Notes: a model not told the origin generated them from the sequence alone. DNA of 64,000 nt from Fictibacillus nanhaiensis (GCF_023715445.1 NZ_JAMBOD010000007.1:124001-188000), one strand, 5' to 3'. Positions 42,868 to 51,942 are shown, counted from the stretch's first letter. A program made the numbers and translations.

Positions 42868-43386
42868 TTATTTCAGGATACCCAAATAATTTGCCCATGG
42901 ACCCACATCTTCCTTATAGCGTTTTGCCATAATTCTTGTAATTTGTGTAATATGCGTTAAGTCATGAACAGCCCATGTAGAAAGCAATTCTCGTAATCTT
43001 ACAGGACCGAATTCCGGATGGAGCGCTGTTTGTTCATAATCGGGTAGACCAGTGAGCTTGTTTTTAAGTGTATTGAGACTCTCTTCGCGGCATTGTTTAA
43101 ATTCGAGCAGGAGTTGCTCTATGTCTTTTTCTTTATTAGATAGGTGAGAAAACCGGTCAAAAGGAGGGAAGGTGTAGCTTTCGCCTTTTGTAAGAATCAT
43201 ATTTATGCGAGGAATCCAGTTGACTTTTTCGCCCTCAATAAGATGAGCCACAACCTCAAGCGCATTCCATGTATCATCACCTTCGTTGCAAGTTAACCAG
43301 TCAGGAGAGAGACCAACTAAAAGGTGAGAGAGAGTTCCAGGTGTGCGTTCTAATAGTTCAATAGCTTCATTGATCTTGAAGTTCAT
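42868..43386 (-). CDS. DinB family protein (DinB_2)
   Basis: A 172-residue four-helix-bundle protein: NALEVVAHLIEGEKVNWIPRI and LSTWAVHDLTHITQITRIMAKRY supply the three His metal ligands. The end WANYLGILK is typical of the 'DinB family' proteins in Bacillus. ATG 43386 is chosen because GGAAG lies upstream; the longer ORF to 43413 overlaps the next gene. It probably forms an operon with the upstream hydrolase (16-bp gap). Confidence 0.82.
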   Translation of the reverse strand: MNFKINEAIELLERTPGTLSHLLVGLSPDWLTCNEGDDTWNALEVVAHLIEGEKVNWIPRINMILTKGESYTFPPFDRFSHLSNKEKDIEQLLLEFKQCREESLNTLKNKLTGLPDYEQTALHPEFGPVRLRELLSTWAVHDLTHITQITRIMAKRYKEDVGPWANYLGILK

Positions 43387-43402
43387 ATGAGCTTCCTTTC
43401 CT

Positions 43403-44044
43403 TTAAAATTCATTGATCTTTTTTACAACACTTTTTACTAAATCAATAGATTCATATATTTGATTATCTATCTCTAAAGCATGGTTCGCTCCATTCGGAA
43501 TAAAATAATCTATCTTTTTATTTACCTGTAATTGTTCAATGTTTTCTTTATTATAGAAAGGATCCTTATCTCCAATTATACATAGTCCTTGATTTTGACT
43601 ATTCAGCATAGCCTCAAAAACTAATTTTTCTTTCAAATGTGGTGTTAACCAAACAGCCTTCGCGTTACTTAAAGGATAAAAGTTTAACGCTTCTCCCATC
43701 GCTATACAGCCAAATGATTTCCCAATGAGGTAATAAGATTTAAAATCAGCACCATGTAAAGTTTCGTTAAGGACTGCCATCACATCCGCGATTACTGCAC
43801 GTTTGAGTTCCTCGAATGTAAAATGGTCATAGTGATCTGTTTGGTACTGATAGTTTATATGCAGGACATCATAACCTTTATTTAAGAATGCGCCAGTTGC
43901 GAAATGCAGTATAGGTGACCTAACTGTATAACCTACACCAGGGAGTATTATAGCTAGTCCCTTTGGGTTTTCAGTCTTACTAATAAATCCATAAGGTATT
44001 GTCATATCTTTGTAGCCGGTAGTCGTACCTGCACTTACTTTCAT
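43403..44044 (-). CDS. Alpha/beta hydrolase
   Basis: A 213-residue hydrolase-fold protein. The nucleophile elbow is GKSFGC (Ser), preceded by AIILPGVGYTVRSP (oxyanion region); Asp lies in IIGDKDPFY and His in PNGANHALEI, completing a Ser-Asp-His triad. Substrate unknown. GGAGG is located eight bases before ATG 44044. Cotranscription with the DinB gene is likely. Confidence 0.78.
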   Translation of the reverse strand: MKVSAGTTTGYKDMTIPYGFISKTENPKGLAIILPGVGYTVRSPILHFATGAFLNKGYDVLHINYQYQTDHYDHFTFEELKRAVIADVMAVLNETLHGADFKSYYLIGKSFGCIAMGEALNFYPLSNAKAVWLTPHLKEKLVFEAMLNSQNQGLCIIGDKDPFYNKENIEQLQVNKKIDYFIPNGANHALEIDNQIYESIDLVKSVVKKINEF

Positions 44045-44088
44045 ATGTATGGCCTCCATTAATATAAATACTATTGAAAAAGGGTTGA

Positions 44089-44568
44089 TTATAATATCGT
44101 ATCGAACAGTTGAACCATTAAATGGTTTTTGTTTTCAAACTCAAGAAAAAGTTCTAGATGCCATTTGTTAAGTGCTCTTTGATAGTTATTTTGCAAAATC
44201 CCTTGATGTAGCGTTTCATAGCTGTTTTTGATTTCATAGTTAGGTCCTTCATGAGTGATTACAGCGTACTTTTGTTGCGGAACAGTGAGAGTGACCATGT
44301 CTCTCGGAATGTCCTCATATTTATCGACCTGAACACAAACCCAATAGCCATCTTCATTTTCAGAAGCTGCATCAACAATAAAGGCTCCTATTTGGTGATC
44401 AGGAGAAATCACGTTTTTTATATCTTTTAAACGATGCTGTAAGTTTAGTGATGCTTTTGAAATCTCTTGTAGGTACTGATCACCTTTGCAAAGTACTCTA
44501 AAACCAACCAGTTGTTGTTCGCCTAAATCTTTTATCGTTATTTTCTCTTGAAGGATTTTTCCACTCAT
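44089..44568 (-). CDS. GyrI-like / effector-binding domain protein
   Basis: A 159-residue protein matching the GyrI-like small-molecule-binding (AraC_E_bind) fold: VGFRVLCKGDQ…, then YWVCVQVDKYEDIPRDMVTLTVP and KYAVITHEGP. It has no DNA-binding domain, so it is a stand-alone effector-binding protein like B. subtilis YobU. AAAGGAG precedes ATG 44568; the longer ORF start at 44619 is less likely. Confidence 0.75.
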   Translation of the reverse strand: MSGKILQEKITIKDLGEQQLVGFRVLCKGDQYLQEISKASLNLQHRLKDIKNVISPDHQIGAFIVDAASENEDGYWVCVQVDKYEDIPRDMVTLTVPQQKYAVITHEGPNYEIKNSYETLHQGILQNNYQRALNKWHLELFLEFENKNHLMVQLFDTIL

Positions 44569-44780
44569 AAAAAACTCCTTTCTATGTTTCATAACGTTTT
44601 CTATTAAAATGATTCCCATCCTTTATTTTCCTTAAATGTGTTCTCCTTTAGATTCGCTTTTCCTTTAATTATCAATTCTATAATTCCTTTTACCTGTTAT
44701 AGATTAAATTACATATACCAAATGACCGAATATTGTGAAAGGTACTTATCCAAAGTCTATGTAAATGTTAAAATGTTGGT

Positions 44781-44790
44781 GAAACGTTTC
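44781..44790 (+). promoter_or_regulatory. LacI-type operator GAAACGTTTC before the glucanase gene (O1)
   Basis: Perfect palindrome GAAACGTTTC followed by GAT, seven bases after a TAAAAT -10-like hexamer (44769-44774) and 40 bases before the coding start. The same core plus GAT occurs at 53305 and 53492. Confidence 0.75.
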
Positions 44791-44829
44791 GATTGATGGA
44801 GAATATAAAACGGAAAGGGGTATTAGTTT

Positions 44830-46182
44830 ATGAGACCAGCAAAGGTTATAAGTTTTCTTTTAATGTTTAGTCTTTTGGCCAACTTGTTTGTAACACCTAC
44901 AGCAACGGCTGCTGATCTAGGAAAAGACCTTGCTTTTCAGGTAGAATTGAAAGCGATTGCAAATAAAACGTATAAATACTTTCAAGATCACACAGATCCC
45001 GTGACAGGGATGACATATGACGAAACTCGCTATACGGTTGAAGGTAAGAAGAATGCAACCCACACATCGCCAACAAATATTGGGATGTACATGATGAGTA
45101 CAGTATCTGCCCAGCAGTTAGGAATCATCAGTGAAGATGAGGCAGTGAAACGCATACAAGTAACACTAAATACACTTGAAAAATTAGAAAAATGGAATGG
45201 TTTATTTTATAACTGGTATAACACGAAAGACGGATCACTTAAGAAAGACTGGGGACAGTTCATCTCTCAAGTGGATAACGGCTGGCTTTCAGCGGGATTG
45301 ATTGTGGTCGGACAAGCATACGAAGAGCTGAATCCTCAAACAAGCGAATTAGTAGAAAACATGAACTATACAACACTTTATGATCCTGAAGTAGGTCAGT
45401 TCCGCGGGGGATATGACGTTGCTCAAGGTAAATTAACGGACCATCATTACGGATTGTTCAATACAGAACCGCGTGTGGCAAGCTACATTTCCATCGGAAA
45501 GGGCGACGTACCAAGCGAGCACTGGTGGAAGATGTACCGAACGATGCCAGCAAGCTGGGATTGGCAGGCTCAAGTCCCAAAAGGACATGATGCTGTATAC
45601 GATGGAGTGACCGTATTTGAAGGTTATTATGAATATAAAGGAGTAAAATTTGTACCGAGCTGGGGCGGAAGCATGTTTGAAAGCCTCATGCCGGGGATCG
45701 TATTAAAAGAGAAGGATCTAGGAAAGAATGCATTAGGCTTAAACAACAAGCGACACGTTGAACTTCAGCAGGCCTTTGCAGAAGAAAAAGGATATCCAGC
45801 ATGGGGATTCTCACCGGCTGCTACACCTGACGGATACAGTGAATTCGCAGCAACACCGCTTGGCACATCTGGTTACAAAGACGGTGCAACTATAACAGCA
45901 CATGCTTCGTTCCTCGCACTTGACTATGATCCAGAAGCTGTAAAAGAAAACATTCAAGCTTTAAGAGAATTAGATACTTACAGCAGGTACGGTTTCTATG
46001 ATTCTGTTAACGTTGAGACCGGCGATATTGCAAAAGCGTATCTTGCACTAGATCAAGGAATGATCATGGTATCGATCGCTAACTATTTAAAGGATGGCGT
46101 AATTCGTGACTACTTCCATCAGGATCCAATCGGTAAAAAACCGGAAGAACTGCTTAAAAAAGAAGTGTTTTCGATTCAATAA
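44830..46182 (+). CDS. Secreted GH144-like endo-beta-1,2-glucanase (putative glucoamylase/DUF3131 fold)
   Basis: A 450-residue exported protein (signal MRPAKVISFLLMFSLLANLF, cleavage near TATAA, residue 28). The rest is an (alpha/alpha)6-barrel family: TSPTNIGMYMMSTVSAQQLG, VDNGWLSAGLIVVGQAYEE, WGGSMFESLMPGIVL, YPAWGFSPAATPDGYSEF and YGFYDSVN, ending LDQGMIMVSIANYL. These match the Pfam 'putative glucoamylase' group that contains GH144 endo-beta-1,2-glucanases. Linked by operator to the beta-1,2-oligoglucan phosphorylase and ABC importer, so it likely generates oligosaccharides outside the cell. GAAAGGGG precedes ATG. Confidence 0.7.
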   Translation: MRPAKVISFLLMFSLLANLFVTPTATAADLGKDLAFQVELKAIANKTYKYFQDHTDPVTGMTYDETRYTVEGKKNATHTSPTNIGMYMMSTVSAQQLGIISEDEAVKRIQVTLNTLEKLEKWNGLFYNWYNTKDGSLKKDWGQFISQVDNGWLSAGLIVVGQAYEELNPQTSELVENMNYTTLYDPEVGQFRGGYDVAQGKLTDHHYGLFNTEPRVASYISIGKGDVPSEHWWKMYRTMPASWDWQAQVPKGHDAVYDGVTVFEGYYEYKGVKFVPSWGGSMFESLMPGIVLKEKDLGKNALGLNNKRHVELQQAFAEEKGYPAWGFSPAATPDGYSEFAATPLGTSGYKDGATITAHASFLALDYDPEAVKENIQALRELDTYSRYGFYDSVNVETGDIAKAYLALDQGMIMVSIANYLKDGVIRDYFHQDPIGKKPEELLKKEVFSIQ

Positions 46183-46191
46183 TAATAAAGT

Positions 46192-46224
46192 GAGCACCCC
46201 ATCCCTTGAGGATGAGGGTGCTTA
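46192..46224 (+). terminator. Hairpin after the glucanase gene
   Basis: GAGCACCCCATCC pairs with GGATGAGGGTGCT with one mismatch; the T tract is poor, so termination may be weak. Confidence 0.55.
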
Positions 46225-46267
46225 GTTATGAATAAGACACTTAGACCCGATGAACGGGGGAAACATC

Positions 46268-47755
46268 TTAATGAACTAGCTTCACTTGCTGCTTCAATAT
46301 TTTGCCGCTTGCGTTACGAGGAAGTTCTTTTACAAAAGAATATAGTCTAGGAAGCTTATATTCTGCTAAATGCTTTGATACAAATGAATGTAATTCTTCT
46401 ACTGTTACTTCTTCTTTCAATACGACTACCGCTCTAACGGTTTCGCCCCATTCATCATGTGGCACACCAATCACACACGACTCGAGAACAGCTTCATGCT
46501 TAGCAAGAACTTCTTCAATCTCACGAGGATAAATATTAACACCGCCGGAGATGATCACATCTTTTTTCCGGTCAACAATGTAAACATATCCTTTTTCATC
46601 TTTATATGCTATATCACCCGTATATAACCATCCGTTTTGAATTACAGCAGCGGTTTCATCCGGATTATTGTCATATTCGAGCATAAGGCTGTCACCGGTA
46701 AGAAGAATCTCACCATATTCATGAGGAGAGGTATCCGTACCATCTGGACGTACAACGCGAAGCTCCATATTAATGGTAGGATGTTTTCCGATACTGCCGG
46801 CATTTTCTAGATGTTCTTCTGGATAGAGAAGAATTCCGTTTGGGCCAGCTTCTGTCAAACCATAAACTTGGTAAAAGTTCTCGTTTTGAAAAGCCTTTTT
46901 TACATGATAGTAAGAAGCTAGTGCAAGAGGTCCTCCTCCGTAAGCAAAAACACGCATGCTGGATAAATCATAGGATGATAGTTCTGTATCTTTCGCTGCT
47001 AGTAAGTACGCAACGGGTGCGGCAAATGAAAAGGTGGTTTTTTCCTGGTGAATCCACTGTAAGAAAGCTTTTGGTGTGAAGTCACCGATTACATGAGTAG
47101 TGCCGCAGTAGAGTCCGCTCATAAAGAACGTGTTCAAAGGTGCAGAATGGGATAGCGGCATTAGAGTTAACATGGAATCTCGGTGTGAAAGGGTGAAGTT
47201 GATGGAAACAGCTGAGGCAATGGCAAGAATTCGTTCATGGCTGAACACCACTCCTTTAGGAGTTCCCGTTGTTCCTGAAGTGAACAAAATTTCACATACG
47301 TCTCTTGGATCAATCGGTACGTTCAGGTTTTCTTCAGAGAGAGCTGCTGCGACTGCTGTGGATTCCTGGATAGAAAAAAGTTGTTTAATAGAGAGTGCTT
47401 CTGTTAATTGGCTGATAGAAGACTGCAGTTCACTTTCATAGAAAAGAGCAGAAGCGCTGGAATTTTGAACGATAGCTTTCAATTCTCCTGCGGTCAGCTT
47501 AATATTCATAGGCATAGGAATAGCACCAATTTTCATTACGGAGAAAAAGGCATAAAAAAAGTGCTCGTTGTTTCGTGACATTACTGCTACACGGTCACCT
47601 CTTTTTATTCCTTGGCTTTGAAGGTATCTTGCCAGCTGATTGCATGTGCGGTTCATATTCCCGTATGTAAGCCGGTTTGAAGCTGTAATAAAAGCATCTT
47701 TATCAGGAAATTTCCTTGCGTTTCTTTCAAGAACACCATGAATGGTTGCGTTCAT
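46268..47755 (-). CDS. Acyl-CoA synthetase (AMP-binding, fatty-acid-CoA ligase type)
   Basis: A 495-residue ANL-superfamily ligase. The P-loop-like motif is ILFTSGTTGTPKGVVFSH, A5 is YQVYGLTEAGP, A7/A8 are YTGDIAYKDEKGYVYIVDRKKDVIISGG, and the catalytic A10 Lys is in PRNASGKILK. It adenylates a carboxylic acid and forms its CoA thioester; chain length is not deducible. AGGAGC precedes ATG 47755. It lies 34 bp after merR and probably forms a unit with it, divergent from the acyl-CoA dehydrogenase. Confidence 0.88.
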   Translation of the reverse strand: MNATIHGVLERNARKFPDKDAFITASNRLTYGNMNRTCNQLARYLQSQGIKRGDRVAVMSRNNEHFFYAFFSVMKIGAIPMPMNIKLTAGELKAIVQNSSASALFYESELQSSISQLTEALSIKQLFSIQESTAVAAALSEENLNVPIDPRDVCEILFTSGTTGTPKGVVFSHERILAIASAVSINFTLSHRDSMLTLMPLSHSAPLNTFFMSGLYCGTTHVIGDFTPKAFLQWIHQEKTTFSFAAPVAYLLAAKDTELSSYDLSSMRVFAYGGGPLALASYYHVKKAFQNENFYQVYGLTEAGPNGILLYPEEHLENAGSIGKHPTINMELRVVRPDGTDTSPHEYGEILLTGDSLMLEYDNNPDETAAVIQNGWLYTGDIAYKDEKGYVYIVDRKKDVIISGGVNIYPREIEEVLAKHEAVLESCVIGVPHDEWGETVRAVVVLKEEVTVEELHSFVSKHLAEYKLPRLYSFVKELPRNASGKILKQQVKLVH

Positions 47756-47789
47756 ATCGATCAGCTCCTAATAGAATGAAATATATATT

Positions 47790-48200
47790 TCATCCGCCTT
47801 TTACGGACGTGCTGCTGTTCTTGTTATGATTTTGATATTTTTCTTTGTAGGATATGATGTCTTCTTTTAGCATTTGAAGCTGCAAAATTTGTTCATTAAT
47901 CTCATTGATTTTTTCATCAGCAAATTCTATGATTCTTCTTTTCTCCTCATCTCCTTCAGGGTTCGTCTCATACAAATCAATCATTTCTTTAATTTGTTGC
48001 AGACTGAACCCCAATTTTTTTCCACGCAAGATCATCTTTAAACGCCTGCGTTCTCTGTTTGTATAACTCCGCTGCTTTGTCATGATTTCTCTATTTTCTG
48101 AGATAAGCATGCCAATTTCTTCGTAATAGCGGATGGATCGGGAACTGATATCAAACATAGCGGCTAATTCACTGATCGTATACAGCTTATCTTTTGTCAT
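47790..48200 (-). CDS. MerR family transcriptional regulator (LiuR-like)
   Basis: A 136-residue regulator: an N-terminal MerR winged HTH (YTISELAAMFDISSRSIRYYEEIGML, then RRLKMILRGKKLGFSLQQIKEMI) and a C-terminal coiled coil with no metal-binding cysteines. It faces an acyl-CoA dehydrogenase gene and precedes an acyl-CoA ligase, resembling LiuR-type regulators of acyl-CoA catabolism. The palindrome ACGTTAACGT between the divergent genes is its probable operator. GGAGACC precedes ATG. Confidence 0.82.
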   Translation of the reverse strand: MTKDKLYTISELAAMFDISSRSIRYYEEIGMLISENREIMTKQRSYTNRERRRLKMILRGKKLGFSLQQIKEMIDLYETNPEGDEEKRRIIEFADEKINEINEQILQLQMLKEDIISYKEKYQNHNKNSSTSVKGG

Positions 48201-48216
48201 GATGGTCTCCTTCTAG

Positions 48217-48246
48217 TTGACGTTAACGTTATCTTAATTTTATAAT
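48217..48246 (+). promoter_or_regulatory. Acyl-CoA dehydrogenase promoter with LiuR-like operator
   Basis: TTGACG (48217-48222) and TATAAT (48241-48246) are separated by 18 bases. The perfect palindrome ACGTTAACGT (48220-48229) overlaps the -35 box, and by family knowledge resembles the core of MerR-family LiuR sites. It lies in the divergent merR/acyl-CoA dehydrogenase gap. Confidence 0.7.
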
Positions 48247-48292
48247 AATTCTGAAAATAAGATTCTGTCAATTGAAAAAGGAGTGAATTTCG

Positions 48293-49906
48293 ATGAACAT
48301 AGCCTCGAAGGATCAGACGGTAAAAGGTAAGAATACGTATACCTTTGATGAATTTATTAACAAGCGTCAAAACCTGGATTGGTACCGGGACGAACCTTTT
48401 TTGCAAAAAGCTCTACAACACTTTGCGGGTTCTGATTATGAAGGCTTGCATAATTCCCTTCAATCCTTTTCTCCAAAGGTTTCTTCAAAGTGGAACCGCT
48501 TGGCTGAGCAGAACGCCAGACCTGAAGTTCGTCCTTACATGCTTCATTACGATGCATTCAATAACCGTATTGACCGGATTGTTCGTCCTATGGAAATTCA
48601 CCAATTAGAAAATGAAGTGTTTGGGGAAGGGTTATTTTCAGACCAAATGTCACACTGGGAAAGCTTTGTGAAGCGAATGCTTATCCACCAGCTGGGTGAG
48701 GCTGGGGTAGCTTGTCCGTTAACGTGCACCATTGGATTGATTGCGTTACTAGAGGAATATCCAGATGAAAACCATCCTGAACTTCAGCAGATTTTACAGC
48801 ACACGAAAGAGGGAATCGATGCGGACTTTGCGATTGGTGCCCAGTTTATGAGCGAAATTCAGGGAGGTTCAGATCTGCCGGCCAATGTTCTCGAAGCCGT
48901 GCCAGACGGGAAGAACTATCGGTTGTATGGAAACAAATTCTTCTGTTCTGTAGCACATGCAGATTATTCAGTCGTAACTGCTAAAATTACAGGGTCTGAT
49001 AAAGTATCCACGTTTATTGTTCCGTCATGGCTTCCTGGTGATAAAGAAAAAGAAAAAAGAAACAGCTATCAAATCAACAGGATCAAATGGAAAATGGGAA
49101 CGGCTGAACTTCCGACAGGAGAGATTCATTATAATGGTACATTAGCTTATCCGGTGGGGCCAGAAGGGAAAGGGATTGCCGTTGCAGTGGGAATTGTCCT
49201 CACACTTTCAAGGCTTGAAATTGGTATTGCCTGTGCCGGATTTATGCTCCGGGCAGCGCGAGAGGCAAAGCTTTATGGTGATTATAGAACTGTATTCGGA
49301 AAGAAAGTGAAGGATTATCCATTATCGGCAAGGACTTTAAAACGAGTTGAAAATGCAGCAGAACGGACGACAGCAGGTGCATTTAAGATTTATGACCTGT
49401 TCTTAAAACTGGATCAGCCATTAAATCCTGGCATTCCAAAGGATCAGCCACTGGAATTAAGAAAACAGCTGTTCAACTTAAGAGAGCTTGTTTTATTGCA
49501 AAAGATCTGTGCAACGAATGAGGGAGCAGAAGTGCTGCGTGATGCTATTTCTATTTTCGGCGGTCATGGGGTGATGGAGGAGTTCTCTTCACTGCCTCGT
49601 ATATTCCGTGATGTTATCGTCAACGAACAGTGGGAGGGACCTCGCAATCTGCTTTTAACTCAAATTTACAAAGACATTCAAAGAGTTGCAGACTGGTATC
49701 CGCCGGCTGAATTTGTTGCAAGTGTTCTGAAGGGTGCGCCAGAGACAACAATTCAGGAATACACGAGAAAATTAACCGATTTATTGCAAAAACCAGTTTG
49801 CGGAGACGTTTCAGACGACTCAATTGAGGCTGCAGAAGAGTGGGATGCGTTCTGTGATGGGTTTTTTAAGGCATATCAGACGGTTGCTCTTCAGGAAATT
49901 CAATGA
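48293..49906 (+). CDS. Acyl-CoA dehydrogenase, AidB-like subgroup
   Basis: A 537-residue flavoprotein. It has an extended N-terminal domain (about 1-170), the FAD/substrate segment IGAQFMSEIQGGSDLPANVLEA, the middle beta domain with RIKWKMGTAELPTGEI, and a C-terminal helical domain with SIFGGHGVMEEFSSLPRIFRDV and NEQWEGPRNLLLTQI (the ARxxxIYGGTxEI equivalent). Size and motifs match AidB-type dehydrogenases, which oxidise branched-chain or other acyl-CoAs. AAGGAG precedes the ATG. A repeat array starts three bases after the stop. Confidence 0.85.
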   Translation: MNIASKDQTVKGKNTYTFDEFINKRQNLDWYRDEPFLQKALQHFAGSDYEGLHNSLQSFSPKVSSKWNRLAEQNARPEVRPYMLHYDAFNNRIDRIVRPMEIHQLENEVFGEGLFSDQMSHWESFVKRMLIHQLGEAGVACPLTCTIGLIALLEEYPDENHPELQQILQHTKEGIDADFAIGAQFMSEIQGGSDLPANVLEAVPDGKNYRLYGNKFFCSVAHADYSVVTAKITGSDKVSTFIVPSWLPGDKEKEKRNSYQINRIKWKMGTAELPTGEIHYNGTLAYPVGPEGKGIAVAVGIVLTLSRLEIGIACAGFMLRAAREAKLYGDYRTVFGKKVKDYPLSARTLKRVENAAERTTAGAFKIYDLFLKLDQPLNPGIPKDQPLELRKQLFNLRELVLLQKICATNEGAEVLRDAISIFGGHGVMEEFSSLPRIFRDVIVNEQWEGPRNLLLTQIYKDIQRVADWYPPAEFVASVLKGAPETTIQEYTRKLTDLLQKPVCGDVSDDSIEAAEEWDAFCDGFFKAYQTVALQEIQ

Positions 49907-49908
49907 CC

Positions 49909-50058
49909 TGAGCGAAAACCGAGGGTGTTTGAGCGAAACTAGGGTAGTTTTGAGCGAAACACGATTATTCTGAGCGAAACGAGACCACTTTTGAGCGTAA
50001 GTTGAAGTTCCTGAGCGAACGTGTAACAGAATAAAAAAACACGTACCGTAAAACCACT
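49909..50058 (+). repeat. Phased intergenic array, TGAGCGAAAC family, copy 2
   Basis: Six units start at 49909 (TGAGCGAAAA), 49930, 49951, 49971 (TGAGCGAAAC), 49992 (TGAGCGTAAG) and 50012 (TGAGCGAACG); steps are 21, 21, 20, 21 and 20. The end contains ACGTGT (50019-50024) and ACACGT (50039-50044), then CCGTAAA, identical in design to copy 1 at 28520-28710. It lies between the dehydrogenase and the convergent ABC permease gene. Confidence 0.9.
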
Positions 50059-50071
50059 TAAAACCTTATAA

Positions 50072-50104
50072 AAAAATGAAAGGCTGACACAAAATAGTCA
50101 GCCT
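50072..50104 (-). terminator. Terminator of the ABC transporter operon
   Basis: AGGCTGAC (50081-50088) pairs perfectly with GTCAGCCT (50097-50104); read on the minus strand it is followed by TTCATTTTTT. Confidence 0.8.
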
Positions 50105-50109
50105 CATCA

Positions 50110-50952
50110 TTATTTCATTCCAGAAATCGTATAACCTTCGATAATATGCTTTTGGAAGATGATAAAGATGATAACAATCGGCACGACCATGAAGGTTGAA
50201 CCAGCCATCTGTAATGCGAAGTTTCCTCCATATTGACCTTTCAATAAGCTCAATCCTACAGATAGCGTATACAAGCTTTCATCATTCGCGATTATCAATG
50301 GCCATAAGAAGCTATTCCAACCTCCGATGAACGTTAAGATACCTTGAACGGCCATAATCGGCTTCGAGATTGGAAGGATTAACTGCATGAATACGCGGAA
50401 CTCACTTGCTCCATCCAAGCGTGCGGCCTCAAGAAGTTCATCAGGAATCGTAGACATAAACTGTCTGAACAAGAAGATACTGAATGCACCAACTAATCCC
50501 GGAAGTACGACACCAGCCATTGTGTTCGTTAATCCCATCTGGTTCAGGATCAAGTAGACTGGGATCATCGTAACTTGTCCTGGAATCATCATTGTCGCAA
50601 GGACAAGATAGAACAGTTTTTCTCTGCCTTTGAATTTGTATTTTGCAAAAGCGTATCCAGCCATTGCGTTAAAGAAAAGGCCGACGAAAGAACAGAGGAC
50701 AATGATAATCGTGTTGCGCAAATAAACAGCAAAGTTCATGTTTTCAAACAGGTAGATGAAGTTTTCTGTTGTAAACGTTTCAGGCCACAGCGTCGGTGTG
50801 AGCTGAAGCACTTCACTCTCAGTTTTGAACGCAGAAAGAATCATCCAGATGAAAGGGATAGCAACTAAAAGACCGCCAAGAGTCAGAATGATTCCTGCGA
50901 TCCATTGCTGTGTTCTGTATGCTTTTTTTGCATCAGATGCTTTTGTTTTCAT
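50110..50952 (-). CDS. Carbohydrate ABC transporter permease (MalG-like)
   Basis: A 280-residue inner-membrane permease with six predicted helices and the EAA loop LLEAARLDGASEFRVFMQLILP that contacts the ATPase. The end (GYTISGMK) is typical of the MalG/AraQ family. It is the last gene of the operon binding protein - permease - permease. No ATPase is encoded here, so a shared MsmX-type ATPase elsewhere is probable. By context the substrate is likely beta-1,2-glucooligosaccharides. Confidence 0.9.
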   Translation of the reverse strand: MKTKASDAKKAYRTQQWIAGIILTLGGLLVAIPFIWMILSAFKTESEVLQLTPTLWPETFTTENFIYLFENMNFAVYLRNTIIIVLCSFVGLFFNAMAGYAFAKYKFKGREKLFYLVLATMMIPGQVTMIPVYLILNQMGLTNTMAGVVLPGLVGAFSIFLFRQFMSTIPDELLEAARLDGASEFRVFMQLILPISKPIMAVQGILTFIGGWNSFLWPLIIANDESLYTLSVGLSLLKGQYGGNFALQMAGSTFMVVPIVIIFIIFQKHIIEGYTISGMK

Positions 50953-50968
50953 GTTCTCACCTCACGTC

Positions 50969-51853
50969 TTATAAGTCGGTATTTTTCTTTTGCAATCTGA
51001 ACTGAATCAACGTAATGATGATAATCGTTGCGAATAGCACGAACGATCCTGCAGCAGCATAACCGAAGTTGCTTAACTGGAACCCGTTGCGGTAGATGAA
51101 TAACGCTACAGATGTCGTACTATCAAGCGGTCCCCCGTCTGTCATAACAAATGGCTCTTCAAAGAACTGAACCCAGCCGATCATCGTGGTAATAGAGACG
51201 AAGAAGATCGCATAGCGCAGGAGAGGGATCGTAATTTTCGTAAGCTGTTTCCAGTTATTCGCACCGTCCAGCTGCGCGGCTTCGTAATACGTTTTCGGAA
51301 TGCCTTGTAAAGCAGCTAAGAAGATGATCATGTTTACCCCGATTGCACGCCAAACAGCTAAGGCGATCAAAGAGCCTTTTGCGACAGTCGGATCTTGCAG
51401 CCAAGGAATTGCTGGAATACCAACAAGACCTAACAGGTAGTTGAACAATCCGAACTGCGGGTTATATAAATATGTCCATACAACGGCCACAGCAACAACG
51501 TTTGTGATAGAAGGCATATAAAAAACAAGTCGAAAAGCTTTAAAGATGCGTGCTGTACCAAAGTTAATCAATAGCGCTATACCAAGTGAACAAGCTATAA
51601 CAAGCGGAACACCGAACACCACATAAAAGACGGTATTTCCGATCGATTTTAAAAAGATCGGGTCTTTGAAGATATTTAAGTAGTTTTCGATTCCAATAAA
51701 GCTGATATTTGAATAATCGGCAAGCCCTGCAAGGTCAATATCTGTAAAACTGATGATCAATGCGAGAACGATTGGGAATAGAGAAAATAGTGCCAACAAA
51801 ATCAGTGCTGGTCCAATGAAGAGGTAAGGAGCTGCTTTTGAATGGCTTTTCAT
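50969..51853 (-). CDS. Carbohydrate ABC transporter permease (MalF/UgpA-like)
   Basis: A 294-residue permease with six predicted helices and the EAA motif YYEAAQLDGANNWKQLTKITIPLL. ATG 51853 follows AAGGGTG by six bases; a TTG at 51871 would extend it across that site. It lies 16 bp before the second permease and after the binding-protein gene, in one operon. Confidence 0.9.
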   Translation of the reverse strand: MKSHSKAAPYLFIGPALILLALFSLFPIVLALIISFTDIDLAGLADYSNISFIGIENYLNIFKDPIFLKSIGNTVFYVVFGVPLVIACSLGIALLINFGTARIFKAFRLVFYMPSITNVVAVAVVWTYLYNPQFGLFNYLLGLVGIPAIPWLQDPTVAKGSLIALAVWRAIGVNMIIFLAALQGIPKTYYEAAQLDGANNWKQLTKITIPLLRYAIFFVSITTMIGWVQFFEEPFVMTDGGPLDSTTSVALFIYRNGFQLSNFGYAAAGSFVLFATIIIITLIQFRLQKKNTDL

Positions 51854-51942
51854 GTTTTTCACACCCTTCAAAGTTGCCCGAGAGCGACAATAAAAAGGTA
51901 ACGAGCAGGATTAACTGCTCGTTATACCAATGTCAACCGGAC

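Noticed and set aside
49909-50058. Phased repeats as a coding heptad repeat
   Set aside because: Steps alternate between 20 and 21 nt, so no reading frame is kept, and stops occur in all frames.
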